Source: Microcoleus sp. FACHB-68 (GTDB lineage: Bacteria; Cyanobacteriota; Cyanobacteriia; Cyanobacteriales; Oscillatoriaceae). From it: a DNA stretch of 64,000 nucleotides. Position 1 is the first letter of the stretch. Each line of letters starts with the position of its first letter. Position numbers and translations under genes: made by a program. The stretch lies in NCBI RefSeq assembly GCF_014695715.1, contig NZ_JACJOT010000006.1:620001-684000 (forward strand), given 5' to 3'. This document shows, one piece after another, positions 63,696-64,000 of the stretch. The notes under the pieces were generated by a model that was not told the DNA's origin, did not search any database, and was given only the letters and a program-made list of their open reading frames with translations.

Positions 63696-64000
63696 TTATC
63701 TGTCAACCGATCCCATGATCACGTCAATACTGCCCAAAATCGTCACAATATCTGCAACTTTCATCCCCCGCAATAGCTGAGGCAAAATTTGCAAATTAAC
63801 GAAATCAGCAGCCCGAATTTTCCAGCGCCAGGGGAACACATTATCATCTCCGATAATGTAAATTCCTAACTCACCTTTGCCGCTTTCAACACGGACATAA
63901 TGTTCGCCTTTAGGAATCTTGAAAGTGGGAGCAATTTTCTTACCAATAAACTGGTAATCAAAGCTATTCCACTCAGATTTTGGCCCTTCTGCCATGCGTT
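63696..64000 (-). CDS. ndhH: NAD(P)H-quinone oxidoreductase subunit H, C-terminal part (runs off right edge)
   Basis: The last 101 or so codons of ndhH, a core peripheral-arm subunit of the photosynthetic NDH-1 complex, are visible. Motifs: [79 protein letters not shown] as the C-terminus, matching the quinone-site subunit (NuoD/49 kDa). The Met near 63995 is internal, so the coding sequence continues beyond base 64000. The C-terminal end is normal. Confidence 0.93.
   Translation of the reverse strand, partial: RMAEGPKSEWNSFDYQFIGKKIAPTFKIPKGEHYVRVESGKGELGIYIIGDDNVFPWRWKIRAADFVNLQILPQLLRGMKVADIVTILGSIDVIMGSVDR

Overview
The window is chromosomal DNA of a cyanobacterium, most likely a filamentous Oscillatoriales-type (Microcoleus-like) organism; the genus is my inference. 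Supporting genes are petG, ndhH, a cytM-like cytochrome, CGLD27, KGK-domain proteins, DUF1822, SLH porin-type architecture, a carotenoid cleavage oxygenase and a Lys/Thr-type class III adenylate cyclase. The HIP1 octamer GCGATCGC recurs and GCCGGC-centred words are very frequent. There is no transposase, phage gene, CRISPR array, rRNA or recognisable tRNA.

Layout. 1-5.2 kb: edge of an unknown coiled-coil gene, a Fur/Zur-type regulator, a carotenoid oxygenase and a folate/biopterin transporter. 5.8-9.2 kb: a Cache-HAMP-histidine kinase-receiver-adenylate cyclase. 9.9-17.5 kb: envelope and periplasmic proteins (SLH protein, gamma-glutamyltransferase with a duplicated 3' end, metallophosphoesterase, two LprI-like paralogues, a small secreted protein). 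17.8-20.3 kb: an AT-rich MBOAT/SGNH pair, probably for polysaccharide O-acylation. 20.4-22.6 kb: a redox module (FMN reductase, pirin, HxlR regulator). 22.9-26 kb: small cyanobacterial proteins including tandem KGK genes. 26.6-30.9 kb: glycosyltransferase, yqeK, rsfS, CGLD27 and asparaginase.

31.2-35 kb holds a ketoacyl synthase III fused to a haem-oxygenase-like di-iron domain, a translationally coupled protein of unknown function and, divergently, a Coq4-like protein: a candidate undescribed lipid or quinone pathway. 36.6-41 kb holds a sigma-like protein, a DUF1822 protein and a CHAT protease joined through one membrane segment to a periplasmic ligand-binding domain: a candidate undescribed sensing system. 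41-47.2 kb is a two-component cluster (two histidine kinases and an Rcp1-like receiver).

47.9-64 kb is mostly housekeeping: a DHFR-like reductase, era (apparently starting at CTG), alpha-E / symporter / circularly permuted ATP-grasp, a C15-like peptidase divergent from hisH, rsmD, petG (37 aa), cytM, an ABC exporter, DedA, ahcY, a DUF389 protein, a MidA-type methyltransferase and the 3' end of ndhH at the right edge.

A dispersed repeat family built on CGCAGATAAACGCAGAT units ending in TTAACC occupies many intergenic gaps. One copy supplies the C-terminal residues and stop codon of the folate transporter. Several starts given here differ from the longest open frame because a Shine-Dalgarno sequence, signal peptide or overlap favours an internal codon; each case is explained.
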